A stretch of DNA of 64,000 nucleotides, from contig CANQXF010000001.1 of NCBI GenBank assembly GCA_947627695.1, positions 124,001 to 188,000 of the forward strand, given 5' to 3'. Of this stretch, positions 26,703 to 35,054 are shown piece after piece. The notes under the pieces are model-generated. The model was not told the origin of the DNA. It saw only the letters and a list, made by a program, of their open reading frames with translations, and made no database searches. Source of the stretch: an uncultured Ruminiclostridium sp. Lineage in GTDB: Bacteria > Bacillota > Clostridia > Oscillospirales > Ruminococcaceae. Positions within the stretch are counted from its first letter, which is position 1. Every line of letters begins with the position of its first letter. The translations under genes were made by a program, and so were the position numbers.

Positions 26703-26731
26703 ATTATACAATATTCTGTCGGATTTAGCAA
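26703..26731 (-). promoter_or_regulatory. Promoter for the pyr operon
   Basis: On the minus strand TTGCTA (26731-26726) and TATAAT (26708-26703) are separated by 17 bases, about 60 bases before pyrC. Confidence 0.8.
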
Positions 26732-26752
26732 CCGATTTTTAGATTTTTTCTG

Positions 26753-26785
26753 TAAAAAAACCACCCGAAAAACGAGTGGTTTTTG
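26753..26785 (-). terminator. Terminator of the transketolase operon
   Basis: On the minus strand AAAAACCACTCG and CGGGTGGTTTTTTT form a stem with a five-base loop and one mismatch, ending in a long T-run, immediately after the transketolase stop. Confidence 0.9.
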
Positions 26786-26788
26786 AAA

Positions 26789-27724
26789 TTATTTGCCTAA
26801 TGTATCTTTAACTACCTTGACAATATTATCAGCACTGAGTCCGAACTCCTTCAAAAGCGCTGCCGCAGGACCGCTGTGTCCGAAGCAGTCCTGAACGCCT
26901 ATTCTGATAACGGAAACGGGTACGGTTTCGGCAACTACTTCAGAAACGGCGCTGCCAAGTCCGCCGATTATGGAATGTTCCTCAACGGTGACGATCTTTC
27001 CTGTTTCCTTGGCGGCTCTAATGATAATATCACGGTCAATGGGCTTTATGGTGTGAATGTTGATAACGCGGGCGTTGATTCCCTGCTCTGCAAGAATCTT
27101 TCCCGCCTCAACAGCTTCAGCTACCATAAGTCCCGTTGCAATAACGGTAATATCTGTGCCGTTTCTCAACTCAATGCCCTTGCCAAGCTCAAATTTATAA
27201 GTCACAGGGTCATTGAAAACAGGCACTGCCAGTCTGCCGAAGCGCATATAGGTAGGTCCTTCAAAATCAGCCATTGCCAGGACGGCCGCCTTTGCCTCAA
27301 CGTCGTCGGCGGGATTGATAACTGTCATTCCCGGAAGAACGCGCATTAAAGCTATATCCTCGTTGCACTGATGAGAGGCGCCATCCTCACCAACGGAAAT
27401 TCCCGCATGAGTTGCGCCTATCTTAACGTTGAGATGAGGGTAGCAAATGCTGTTTCTTACTATTTCAAATGCTCTGCCTGCGGCGAACATTGCAAAACTG
27501 CTGGCAAAAACGAGCTTTCCCGTTGTAGCGATACCTGCTGCAACGCCCATCATATCAGCTTCCGCAATACCACAGTCAAAGAAGCGGTCAGGACATGCCT
27601 TTTTATATATTCCTGTTTTCGTGGCGGCGGCAAGGTCAGCGTCGAGAACGATAAGGTCGGGGCGTTTTTCCGCCAGCATTACAAGGGCTTCGCCATAGCT
27701 TTCACGAGTTGCTTTCTTTTCCAT
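26789..27724 (-). CDS. Transketolase, C-terminal half
   Basis: This is the second subunit of a split transketolase of the non-oxidative pentose phosphate pathway. Its 311 residues hold the pyrimidine-binding domain (about 1-165; GIAEADMMGVAAGIA with the catalytic glutamate region, then GATHAGISVGEDGASHQ) and the C-terminal domain (about 185-305). It follows the N-terminal half by 13 bases and both are needed for the thiamine diphosphate site. Split transketolases are common in Clostridia and archaea. The related DXS enzyme is single-chain, which argues against that reading. Confidence 0.93.
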   Translation of the reverse strand: MEKKATRESYGEALVMLAEKRPDLIVLDADLAAATKTGIYKKACPDRFFDCGIAEADMMGVAAGIATTGKLVFASSFAMFAAGRAFEIVRNSICYPHLNVKIGATHAGISVGEDGASHQCNEDIALMRVLPGMTVINPADDVEAKAAVLAMADFEGPTYMRFGRLAVPVFNDPVTYKFELGKGIELRNGTDITVIATGLMVAEAVEAGKILAEQGINARVINIHTIKPIDRDIIIRAAKETGKIVTVEEHSIIGGLGSAVSEVVAETVPVSVIRIGVQDCFGHSGPAAALLKEFGLSADNIVKVVKDTLGK

Positions 27725-27737
27725 ATCTGTTCTCCCT

Positions 27738-28580
27738 TCACTTTGTCAGCTCGTCCAGCTTAGCCTGAAGCTCGGACATAGCAATATTGTACTGTTCTTC
27801 ATTAGGTGCGGCGCCGTGCCATGAGACCTGATTTTCCATATAACTTACGCCCTTGCCCTTTACGGATTTCTGGATTATGGCGACAGGCTGATTTGCTACT
27901 GTTTCTGCCTCGTTGAAGGCTTTGTCGATAGCATCAAAGTCGTGACCGTCAATTACGATAACGTGCCAGCCAAACGCCTTGAATTTTTCATCTATGGGAT
28001 AAGGACTCATAACTTCGCTTATTTTGCCGTCTATCTGCAAGCCGTTGTTGTCGATAACGGCTACAAGATTGTCGAGCTGATAATGAGCTGCAAACATAGC
28101 TGCCTCCCAGACCTGACCTTCCTCTATCTCGCCGTCGCCAAGGATAGCGTATACCTTGTAGGTCTCATTGTCCAGCTTTCCTGACAAAGCCATACCGCAG
28201 GCGGCGGAAATTCCCTGACCGAGAGAGCCCGTGCTCATATCAACGCCGGGTACTTTTCCGATAACAGGATGACCCTGAAGATAGCTGTCAATATGACGAA
28301 GGGTTTTCAGATCCTCAACAGGGAAAAAACCTCTGTGTGCAAGAACGGAATAAAGAGCTGGGGCGGTGTGTCCTTTTGAAAGCACCAGCCTGTCCCTATC
28401 GCTCATAGTGGGATTTTTTGGGTCAACGTTCATACGGTTGAAGTAAAGGTAAATGAGAGTATCACACACCGAGAGAGACCCGCCTGGATGACCGCATTTT
28501 GCGTTGTAGACGCCTTCGATTATGCCCATTCTTACCTTTGTGGCAGTTATTTCCAACTGCTTTTTAAGTTCCTTGTCCAT
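27738..28580 (-). CDS. Transketolase, N-terminal half
   Basis: This subunit binds the diphosphate of thiamine diphosphate. Its 280 residues show GHPGGSLSVCDTLIYLYF, the GHTAPALYS loop, and the TPP/Mg motif AILGDGEIEEGQVWEA near residue 145 followed by DNNGLQIDG. The partner gene is immediately downstream. It is carried at the end of a long operon with cell-division and lipoprotein genes, which is metabolic cargo rather than a shared pathway. Confidence 0.93.
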   Translation of the reverse strand: MDKELKKQLEITATKVRMGIIEGVYNAKCGHPGGSLSVCDTLIYLYFNRMNVDPKNPTMSDRDRLVLSKGHTAPALYSVLAHRGFFPVEDLKTLRHIDSYLQGHPVIGKVPGVDMSTGSLGQGISAACGMALSGKLDNETYKVYAILGDGEIEEGQVWEAAMFAAHYQLDNLVAVIDNNGLQIDGKISEVMSPYPIDEKFKAFGWHVIVIDGHDFDAIDKAFNEAETVANQPVAIIQKSVKGKGVSYMENQVSWHGAAPNEEQYNIAMSELQAKLDELTK

Positions 28581-28592
28581 ATTTTCCTCCTG

Positions 28593-29603
28593 TTAGATTA
28601 TTATTTCGGTATCAAAATATTTTTCCTGAAATTCTGTTGCTTTTTCTATTTCTTCTTTTGTGAAAGAAACGCCGTCTTTTGCGACTATCCATTTATCCTC
28701 AACGTCGTTGAAACGGTGAGAGACTGCGATAACTTTACCTGAAAATGATTTTACAGGTTCATTTTCGCCAAGATAATATACGTCCTGCTCTGCTCCGTCG
28801 CCTGCAATAATGCCGTTTACATAGCCGTAATTTACAGGATAAATAAGATTTTTATGTCTTGGGTGAGCGCTACCTAAAGGTCGGTCTATCGTTCCATTAA
28901 CTTCCTTTCCGATAACATCGGAAAAATCAAGATTTAAAGCAGGTTTGATAAGCTTTGCACAGATGTGGTAGTGATGATTGTTTTGTATTATTTTTTCGTG
29001 AAGGCAATTGAGAATATGGCGGACACGAAGAAGCTGAAAATCAGACTCAAAAAGGCGCTTTACGTCTTCAAAGTCCACAAAGAAATGCGGAACGCCGTTT
29101 TCAGGTCCTTCTTCTGTTTTCACGATAGTGTTTTCATCTATTTTAGGAAATTTTCCCTCTTTAAAGGATTGTGACTCCTTTGAACAAAGGGTCAGGTATA
29201 TCTCGCCGTCGGGCTTCAAAATTCTTTTTATGTCGGAAAGTATCTTTGAAAAGCCTTCGGTGTCCGTGTGAGAAATCGTAAGGTAGGAGAAAATGCAGTC
29301 AAAAGAATTTTCCCTAAAGGGCAGATTTGCCATATCGCTGACAAGAGTGCGGATATTTAATCCCAAACGGTCGGAGCTTTCTCTGACTTGCTTTACAGCA
29401 TAATCGGAAATGTCAACGGCGGTAACTTTAAAGCCGTTCTGAGCAAACAAAAGCGAGTGTCTGCCAAGACCGCAGCCAAGATCCAGGACTGAGCGCTTGC
29501 CGTCGTTTTTCCACTTTCGGCAGTAATAGTAACTTTCTTCGGCAGGGTCAAGCCATATGGAATCATCGACTATTTCCCAGTTCCAGCCCTTTGAGTTGAC
29601 CAT
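28593..29603 (-). CDS. SAM-dependent methyltransferase fused to inorganic-pyrophosphatase-like domain
   Basis: The 336 residues contain two unrelated domains. Residues 1-200 are a class I methyltransferase: motif I LDLGCGLGRHSLLFAQ near residue 40, TAVDIS, and LPFRENSFDCIFS. Residues 224-336 resemble the small Firmicutes inorganic-pyrophosphatase-like family: TIDRPLGSAHPRH, YPVNYGYVNGI, GDGAEQDVYYLG and TEFQEKYF; the spacing of acidic residues typical of the family I metal site is largely kept. The methyl acceptor is unknown. I see no stop or frameshift between the domains. It lies between a HAD phosphatase and the transketolase halves. Confidence 0.8.
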   Translation of the reverse strand: MVNSKGWNWEIVDDSIWLDPAEESYYYCRKWKNDGKRSVLDLGCGLGRHSLLFAQNGFKVTAVDISDYAVKQVRESSDRLGLNIRTLVSDMANLPFRENSFDCIFSYLTISHTDTEGFSKILSDIKRILKPDGEIYLTLCSKESQSFKEGKFPKIDENTIVKTEEGPENGVPHFFVDFEDVKRLFESDFQLLRVRHILNCLHEKIIQNNHHYHICAKLIKPALNLDFSDVIGKEVNGTIDRPLGSAHPRHKNLIYPVNYGYVNGIIAGDGAEQDVYYLGENEPVKSFSGKVIAVSHRFNDVEDKWIVAKDGVSFTKEEIEKATEFQEKYFDTEIII

Positions 29604-29615
29604 TTCGCCCTCCCC

Positions 29616-30422
29616 TTACAGCTTTTCTATGTAATCTATCAATTCAGCAATTGCGCCGCTGTTGTTGTCACAAACTACAAGATCGGCGACCTCTTTTGCA
29701 ACATCCTGAGCAGAAGCGACCGCAACACCGAGGCTTGCGTCACGGATAAGCTCCACGTCGTTGTTATAATCGCCTACTCCAACAGTAAAGGCGTCAGTTC
29801 TGTTCATAATTTCCAGCAGACGTTTAAAGCCGCTGCCCTTGTTTACTCCATTGGGGAGCATTTCAAAATAATGTATCTCGCTGCGCACCCAGTGTGCAGC
29901 GTTCATATAATTGGGCCTTTCCTGAACAAAATCTATAAGATTTTGTATTACGTCAGGCGGATATGCAAAGAGGATCTTCAGCCAATCTCCGGGAACGTCG
30001 TCCACGCCGCATAAAATAGGCTTTACATTTTCAAGCGCAAGATGCTGACGCTCTATCTCATTCATTGAGGGAACGTAAACGTCTTCCGCACAAAGCACTT
30101 CACAGCCCATATCGGGAAAAGCAGACAATATTTCTTTTAAAACAGGCTTTGCGGAAAGGTCGAGAGAGCTGTGCCAGAGAAATTTTCCCTGTTCAAAGTC
30201 ATAAACAGCAGAACCGTTGAAAATTACTGCGGGAGTATCCAAGGCTATTCGGTCAGCAACAGGCTTTGCCATAGAATAGCCCCTGCCTGTGGCTAAAGTA
30301 AAAGTTCCGCCGCCTTTGCGAAAACGGTCTATTGCTTTCATATCACAGTCGAGTATCTGCTTTTGGTCGGTGAGCAAAGTACCGTCTATGTCGGTCATTA
30401 TGATAACGTCTTTAAAATCCAT
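29616..30422 (-). CDS. HAD-superfamily Cof-type phosphatase
   Basis: This 268-residue enzyme has the HAD motif I MTDIDGTLLTD near residue 8 (nucleophile and acid Asp), motif II in FTLATGRG, a C2B-type cap (about 85-190) and motif IV VGVGDYNNDVELI. Cof-type enzymes dephosphorylate sugar phosphates, nucleotides or FMN; the substrate here is not known. It lies 9 bases after rluD and is in the same operon. Confidence 0.9.
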   Translation of the reverse strand: MDFKDVIIMTDIDGTLLTDQKQILDCDMKAIDRFRKGGGTFTLATGRGYSMAKPVADRIALDTPAVIFNGSAVYDFEQGKFLWHSSLDLSAKPVLKEILSAFPDMGCEVLCAEDVYVPSMNEIERQHLALENVKPILCGVDDVPGDWLKILFAYPPDVIQNLIDFVQERPNYMNAAHWVRSEIHYFEMLPNGVNKGSGFKRLLEIMNRTDAFTVGVGDYNNDVELIRDASLGVAVASAQDVAKEVADLVVCDNNSGAIAELIDYIEKL

Positions 30423-30430
30423 TAAAACCT

Positions 30431-31330
30431 CTATTTAATATATTTCAGCATTTTTTCAAAATATTCTGGGAGTGGTGAGGTGAAGAACAGCTCTTTTCCC
30501 GTTATCGGATGGATAAAACCTATCTCACGGGCGTGAAGGCACTGTCCTTCAAGCCATTTGGGCTTACCGTCACCGTAAACTGGATCACCTGCAACGGGAT
30601 GTCCTATATATGCCATATGGACGCGTATCTGATGAGTGCGTCCTGTTTCAAGAATTAAGCGGAGATGAGTGTATTTTCCGTAATTTTCTATTACCTCATA
30701 ATGAGTTATCGCTTCCCTGCCGTTGGGAGTCACCGCCATTTTCTTTCGGTCAGTTTTGTGGCGGGCGATTGGAGCGTTGACTGTGCCATTTTCCTTTATT
30801 CCGCCCAGAACAACTGCCTCATAACGGCGGGTAAAGCTGTGTACTTTTATCTGCTCAGCCAGTCCGTTGTGAGCTGTATCATTTTTTGCAACTATCAGCA
30901 GACCGCTGGTATCCTTATCTATTCTATGCACTATTCCGGGGCGTATAACGCCGTTTATTCCGGAAAGGCTGTCTTTACAATGGTACATCAGTGCATTTAC
31001 AAGAGTTCCAGAATAATGTCCTGCGGCAGGGTGGACTACCATTCCCTTAGGCTTGTTCACAACAAGCAGATCGCTGTCCTCGTAAACTATATCCAACGGG
31101 ATATTTTCTGGGAGTATCTCGGGTTCTTCCATATCAGGAAAAGTTATTTCAACAATATCTCCCGCCTTGACACGATAGTTCTTTTTGCATTTTGAGCTGT
31201 TTATAAGGCAACTGCCGCTTTCAATCAATTCCTCCGCAAAAGAACGGGAAAGGTCAGTGTTTTCACAAATATATTTGTCGATCCTTTCACCGACTGCTCC
31301 TGTTTCAACAACTAAATTTATGCTATTCAT
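30431..31330 (-). CDS. Ribosomal large-subunit pseudouridine synthase, RluD family
   Basis: This enzyme isomerises uridines in rRNA to pseudouridine. It has an N-terminal S4 domain (about 12-70) and the catalytic core with HRIDKDTSGLLIVAKN, in which the aspartate is the nucleophile, plus RTHQIRVHMAYIGHPV. The start is the ATG at 31330 (299 residues; 31333 is also an ATG); the 31402 extension lies inside lspA and looks unlike the family. The gene overlaps the end of lspA, as in Bacillus, where the pair is lspA-ylyB. Confidence 0.92.
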   Translation of the reverse strand: MNSINLVVETGAVGERIDKYICENTDLSRSFAEELIESGSCLINSSKCKKNYRVKAGDIVEITFPDMEEPEILPENIPLDIVYEDSDLLVVNKPKGMVVHPAAGHYSGTLVNALMYHCKDSLSGINGVIRPGIVHRIDKDTSGLLIVAKNDTAHNGLAEQIKVHSFTRRYEAVVLGGIKENGTVNAPIARHKTDRKKMAVTPNGREAITHYEVIENYGKYTHLRLILETGRTHQIRVHMAYIGHPVAGDPVYGDGKPKWLEGQCLHAREIGFIHPITGKELFFTSPLPEYFEKMLKYIK

Positions 31331-31850
31331 CATCGGTATTTTCCGAAGTTCCTTCGTCAGCAGTCTTTGCTTTCTTTTCCCTTGATGATTTGATTTCATC
31401 AAGAATGTAGAAGAAAATAAGCATTATCGTACCTGTGACTGCGCATATGTCCGCAAAATTAAATACGGCAAAATTTATTATTCTGACGTCTATAAAATCA
31501 ACTACATACGAATTGAATATTCTGTCTATCAGATTTCCTATCCCACCTGCAAGTATAAGAGAAAAGGACCAGATATAAACAGGCTTTTTTACACGTTTTG
31601 TTAACATCAATATAATAACCCCCAAAATAACTATGGAGGTTAATATAATTAAAAACAGTTGTTTATCACGCAAAATGCTGAATGCTGCGCCTGTATTTTC
31701 CTGATATGTGAGATTGAGCCACTCGTTTGTGCCTACACTGATAAGATTTATTGAGTGTACAGGCTTGATATACGTTACGGCAAGCCATTTTGTAAGCTGG
31801 TCAACTCCAACAAGGAGAAAAGCCACCGCAAGAGCGATATATGTCGTCAT
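31323..31850 (-). CDS. lspA: Signal peptidase II (prolipoprotein signal peptidase)
   Basis: LspA cleaves the signal peptide of lipidated prolipoproteins within the membrane. The 175 residues contain four transmembrane helices and both catalytic aspartates in GNLIDRIFNSYVVDFIDV and NFADICAV. An acidic tail (GTSENTDDE) follows the last helix. It lies between divIVA and rluD. Confidence 0.95.
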   Translation of the reverse strand: MTTYIALAVAFLLVGVDQLTKWLAVTYIKPVHSINLISVGTNEWLNLTYQENTGAAFSILRDKQLFLIILTSIVILGVIILMLTKRVKKPVYIWSFSLILAGGIGNLIDRIFNSYVVDFIDVRIINFAVFNFADICAVTGTIMLIFFYILDEIKSSREKKAKTADEGTSENTDDE

Positions 31851-31896
31851 CTGTTTCTTTCCGTTCTCTGTTTATTTAACTTACCGCTTGGACGGT

Positions 31897-33078
31897 TTAT
31901 TTATCGTCAGTATTGTTTGTTCCGAATTTCAGCTTTTCAGTTCTTGACTTATACTTTGACTTGTCAAAGAAAGGAAGTCCGCTGTCATCCTCGTCTGCAA
32001 AGGCAGGTTCCAGCTCGATCTCAGTAGTTTTCTCAAAAAGAAGCGCTTCTTCTTCCTTTGTGAAAGGTTCGGACTGAGAAACAGGAGTTGCCTCCTTAGG
32101 TTTATCCTCTTTTACGGGAACAGGCGCTGGAGCAGGTGCGGGCTGAACAGGTGCTGTTGCAGGTTCAGGCTGTGCGGTCTGAGCCGCAGGAGCAGGTGCA
32201 GGGTTAGCGGCAGGAGCTGGCACGGGTTTAGGGGCAGGAACAGGTGCGGGCTTTGGTGCAGGAGTTACTGCAGGCGCAGGCTTTGGCGTTTCTTTTACAG
32301 ACTTTACAAAGTCGTTCTCACATTTCTGAGGAATAGCCTTTAAAGCATCCAGATGTGATTGATGTTCCGCCTTAAGATGCTCGATTTGTGCCTGGCGTCC
32401 CTTGGTCAATTGATCCATATACGCCTGATATTCTGTTGTGAGTTTGTTGAAATAATCGCCGTATTCTTTGTTAAGACGGTCAAGATAAGCGTTGCTTTCA
32501 TCTCTCGTCCTTGCAAGAACAGCTTCCTGCTTTCTTATCTCTTCTTCCATATGAGCCTGCATTTCAGAGGATTTGCGCTCACATTCGGAAACTATTCTTT
32601 CTTTTTCCGCATTTGCGTCGGCAACGAGCTTCTTTCCGTATTCGTCCTTTTCGTGAGCCTTTGCTTCGGCGTCTTTAACGATTTTGTCGGCCTGTGCCTT
32701 GGCGTCGTTTATCAGCTTGTCGGACTGTGCCTTAGCATCGGCGTTCATCTTTTCAGACTGCGCTTTTGCGGAAGAAATTATAGAGGCACTTTGCTTCTGA
32801 GCGCCAAGAAGGGCGTCCTTTATAGCCTCTTCATCATTGCGGTATTCCCTGATTTTATCAGCAAGGACCTCCATTTTACGTTCAAGCTCCTCGCTTTGCT
32901 TTTTAGAATCCTCGGCTTGCTTCTTCAAAACGTCGATTTGCTTTTTCAAATCGGTGTTCTGATTTTTCATCACTAAAAATTCAGAGGATATTTCTTGAAG
33001 AAAATCGTCTACATCTTCCATTTTATAGCCGTTAAAAGCCTTATCGAACCTTTTTTCCACTATATCGTTTACGTCCAT
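31897..33078 (-). CDS. divIVA: DivIVA-domain cell-shape protein with long Pro/Ala-rich region
   Basis: This protein senses curved membrane at poles and septa. The N-terminal DivIVA signature FDKAFNGYKMEDVDDFLQE is at residues 11-29. A long coiled coil (about 35-245) follows, including the regular repeat AKAQSEKMNAD, AKAQSDKLIND, AKAQADKIVKD near 105-137. A low-complexity Pro/Ala/Lys stretch (about 265-320) precedes an acidic tail. At 393 residues it is much longer than Bacillus DivIVA (about 164). It lies between ylmH and lspA in the usual division cluster. Confidence 0.93.
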   Translation of the reverse strand: MDVNDIVEKRFDKAFNGYKMEDVDDFLQEISSEFLVMKNQNTDLKKQIDVLKKQAEDSKKQSEELERKMEVLADKIREYRNDEEAIKDALLGAQKQSASIISSAKAQSEKMNADAKAQSDKLINDAKAQADKIVKDAEAKAHEKDEYGKKLVADANAEKERIVSECERKSSEMQAHMEEEIRKQEAVLARTRDESNAYLDRLNKEYGDYFNKLTTEYQAYMDQLTKGRQAQIEHLKAEHQSHLDALKAIPQKCENDFVKSVKETPKPAPAVTPAPKPAPVPAPKPVPAPAANPAPAPAAQTAQPEPATAPVQPAPAPAPVPVKEDKPKEATPVSQSEPFTKEEEALLFEKTTEIELEPAFADEDDSGLPFFDKSKYKSRTEKLKFGTNNTDDK

Positions 33079-33094
33079 TTGAATATCCTCCGTT

Positions 33095-33844
33095 TTATTT
33101 GTATTTGTTCACAATTATGTGATTTTTACCTTTTTTGGTTATTCCTCCCGCTTGGGAAAGAATAAATTTGCCGTATCCCTTAACGGAAAATACGTCTCCA
33201 ACGTCTATATTTTCACTAACACTTGAACACGGTATTCCGTTTATTACAACGTTTCCCTGCTTTATCAGTGATGCGGATTTTTCACGGCTCAAGCCGCACA
33301 ATGCAGCTATAACGGCGTCCATCCTGAATGAAGAAACAATAATATCGCACTGTTCAAACTGCTGTTCGGGCCAAGTAATAGCTAAACCCTGCTGAATACT
33401 CACCCCGACACCTCCCACCTTATCCAATTCGCTTGAGATAAGGTTTGCCGCAGTTTCAGTGAAAAATGCCGCCGCCACTCCCTGAGTTACTGCTATATCT
33501 CCTATCTGGTCACGCTTTATGCCCATTGACATAAAAGTACCGAGAAAATCTCTGTGTGAAAGCTGATCCTTTTCACGAAACAAAAAGGTCAGTGCTTTTA
33601 TCGGAAAATCATCTTCATCAGCAGCAGGCGACGCAAACATCTTTCTGGAGGCGGTGCTGTGACCGCCCCAGAAACAATACTCCACGTTTGCACCGGCAGC
33701 TGTGGTTTCCGCCAAAAGCTGTTCCCTTTCGGTAAGAAATGCGCTGAAACGAGCATAATATGTTTTCCCGCCCGTTCTTACCAAATCGGAAATATGTCGG
33801 CAAAACTCTTTTTCTTCGGCATTTACCAGAAAAAACGATCTCAT
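33095..33844 (-). CDS. ylmH: S4-domain RNA-binding protein YlmH
   Basis: YlmH is a cytosolic protein with an N-terminal domain and a C-terminal S4 RNA-binding domain, here about residues 180-249 (VIAALCGLSREKSASLIKQGNVVINGIP). The family is linked to ribosome quality control and to division-cluster genes. The start overlaps the sepF stop by one base. The ylmG/yggT membrane gene often found between sepF and ylmH is absent here. Confidence 0.92.
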   Translation of the reverse strand: MRSFFLVNAEEKEFCRHISDLVRTGGKTYYARFSAFLTEREQLLAETTAAGANVEYCFWGGHSTASRKMFASPAADEDDFPIKALTFLFREKDQLSHRDFLGTFMSMGIKRDQIGDIAVTQGVAAAFFTETAANLISSELDKVGGVGVSIQQGLAITWPEQQFEQCDIIVSSFRMDAVIAALCGLSREKSASLIKQGNVVINGIPCSSVSENIDVGDVFSVKGYGKFILSQAGGITKKGKNHIIVNKYK

Positions 33845-34299
33845 TACATAAAGTCTGTGGAATTATTGGTAAGCTCGTCAATGAACTCTCCAGATATATC
33901 TACGTTGTAAGGAACGAGTATGTAGGAAGTGTTGGCTATACGCTTGAAATCGCCGTCCGACGCATAGGCAACGCCTGCAAGAAAGTCGATAAGTCTGTTG
34001 GCCACGTCCTTGTTGGTGTTATCAAGGTTAAGCACAACTGCTCTTTTGTTCTTAAAATGATCAGCGACCTCAGCTGCATCCTTTAAAGATTCCGCCTTTA
34101 CTACAATAACCTGCAGTCTGGTCGTAGCGGGAATATTCAACACCTTACCCGTTTTAGGAGTGGCAGACATAGTGCTAGAACGCTTGAAACCAAAATCATC
34201 ATCGTATTCTTCGGTTTCACTGCCGTTTTCTTCGTATTCGTTTTCCTCTTCGTCTTCGTTACCGCTTAATTTCCTAAAAGTTTCCGAAAAAAATCCCAT
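33844..34299 (-). CDS. sepF: Cell division protein SepF
   Basis: SepF anchors and organises FtsZ filaments at the membrane. The 151 residues show an amphipathic N-terminus MGFFSETFRKLSG that acts as a membrane anchor in the family, a strongly acidic linker (about 14-40) and the globular SepF domain (about 63-140, with AVVLNLDNTNKDVANRLIDFLAG). It follows yggS and overlaps ylmH. Confidence 0.94.
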   Translation of the reverse strand: MGFFSETFRKLSGNEDEEENEYEENGSETEEYDDDFGFKRSSTMSATPKTGKVLNIPATTRLQVIVVKAESLKDAAEVADHFKNKRAVVLNLDNTNKDVANRLIDFLAGVAYASDGDFKRIANTSYILVPYNVDISGEFIDELTNNSTDFM

Positions 34300-34340
34300 A
34301 GTTTTATTTCCTTTCCTTCATATATAAAGCGTTCGACGCT

Positions 34341-35054
34341 TTATTTCCTATTTCCGAACAGGGCGCTGCCGATCCTTACAAGGTTAGAGCCGTGCAGGAC
34401 GGCCTGTTCATAATCATTGGACATTCCCATTGAAAGTGTATCAATGACATTCCCATATTTTAAACGACAATCGTTGAAAATACGCTGCATTTGTTCAAAA
34501 TAGCGTTCATTGCTACCATTGTTATCAGGGGGAGGTATAGCCATAAATCCACGAAGCCGGATATTGTTCATATGAAAACAAAAATCTGAAAATTCGTCCA
34601 CAGCCTCAGGGAGTACCCCTCCCTTGCTTTCTTCTCCGCCTATATTCACCTCAATAAGTATGTCCATTATACGTTCTGCCAGCGAGGCACGCTTATCAAT
34701 TTCCAAAGCCAGCTTTTCGCTGTCAACAGAATGTATCATACTTACTTTATCAATTATATACTTAACTTTGTTATTTTGCAAGCCCCCGATAAAATGAATT
34801 TCACAATCAGGAGCGTAAAAATCCCTTTTTCCGAGAAATTCCTGCACACGGTTTTCTCCAAGCAAATTTATTCCCAAGGATACTGCATAATTCACTTTTT
34901 CAAAAGGAACTGTTTTGGTCACTGCCATAAAGCGTATTTTATCTTGTCTGTTCGCTTTTGCAGCAGCGTTTGTGATATTCTCGGTTATGCGCAGATAGTT
35001 TTCCCTTACCTGAGAGAATGCCTCAGGGCTACTGGAGAATGATTTTTCCGTCAT
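34341..35054 (-). CDS. yggS: Pyridoxal-phosphate homeostasis protein (YggS/YlmE)
   Basis: This PLP-binding protein has an alanine-racemase-like barrel and controls vitamin B6 balance. The start at 35054 has GAAGGGA nine bases upstream, giving 237 residues. The PLP lysine is in MAVTKTVPFEKV near residue 49, followed by LGENRVQEFLGK and the phosphate-binding LSMGMSNDYEQAV. Its 5' end overlaps the HlyD-like gene by 26 bases. Confidence 0.93.
   Translation of the reverse strand: MTEKSFSSSPEAFSQVRENYLRITENITNAAAKANRQDKIRFMAVTKTVPFEKVNYAVSLGINLLGENRVQEFLGKRDFYAPDCEIHFIGGLQNNKVKYIIDKVSMIHSVDSEKLALEIDKRASLAERIMDILIEVNIGGEESKGGVLPEAVDEFSDFCFHMNNIRLRGFMAIPPPDNNGSNERYFEQMQRIFNDCRLKYGNVIDTLSMGMSNDYEQAVLHGSNLVRIGSALFGNRK

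Noticed and set aside
26643-26760. PyrR attenuator ahead of the pyr operon
   Set aside because: The promoter lies too close to pyrC for anti-terminator and terminator stems; the only terminator belongs to the transketolase genes.
31897-33078. Pro/Ala repeat of divIVA considered as a DNA tandem repeat or CRISPR-like array
   Set aside because: The units are irregular codons for PAP-type residues inside a coding frame, with no constant repeat and spacer pattern.
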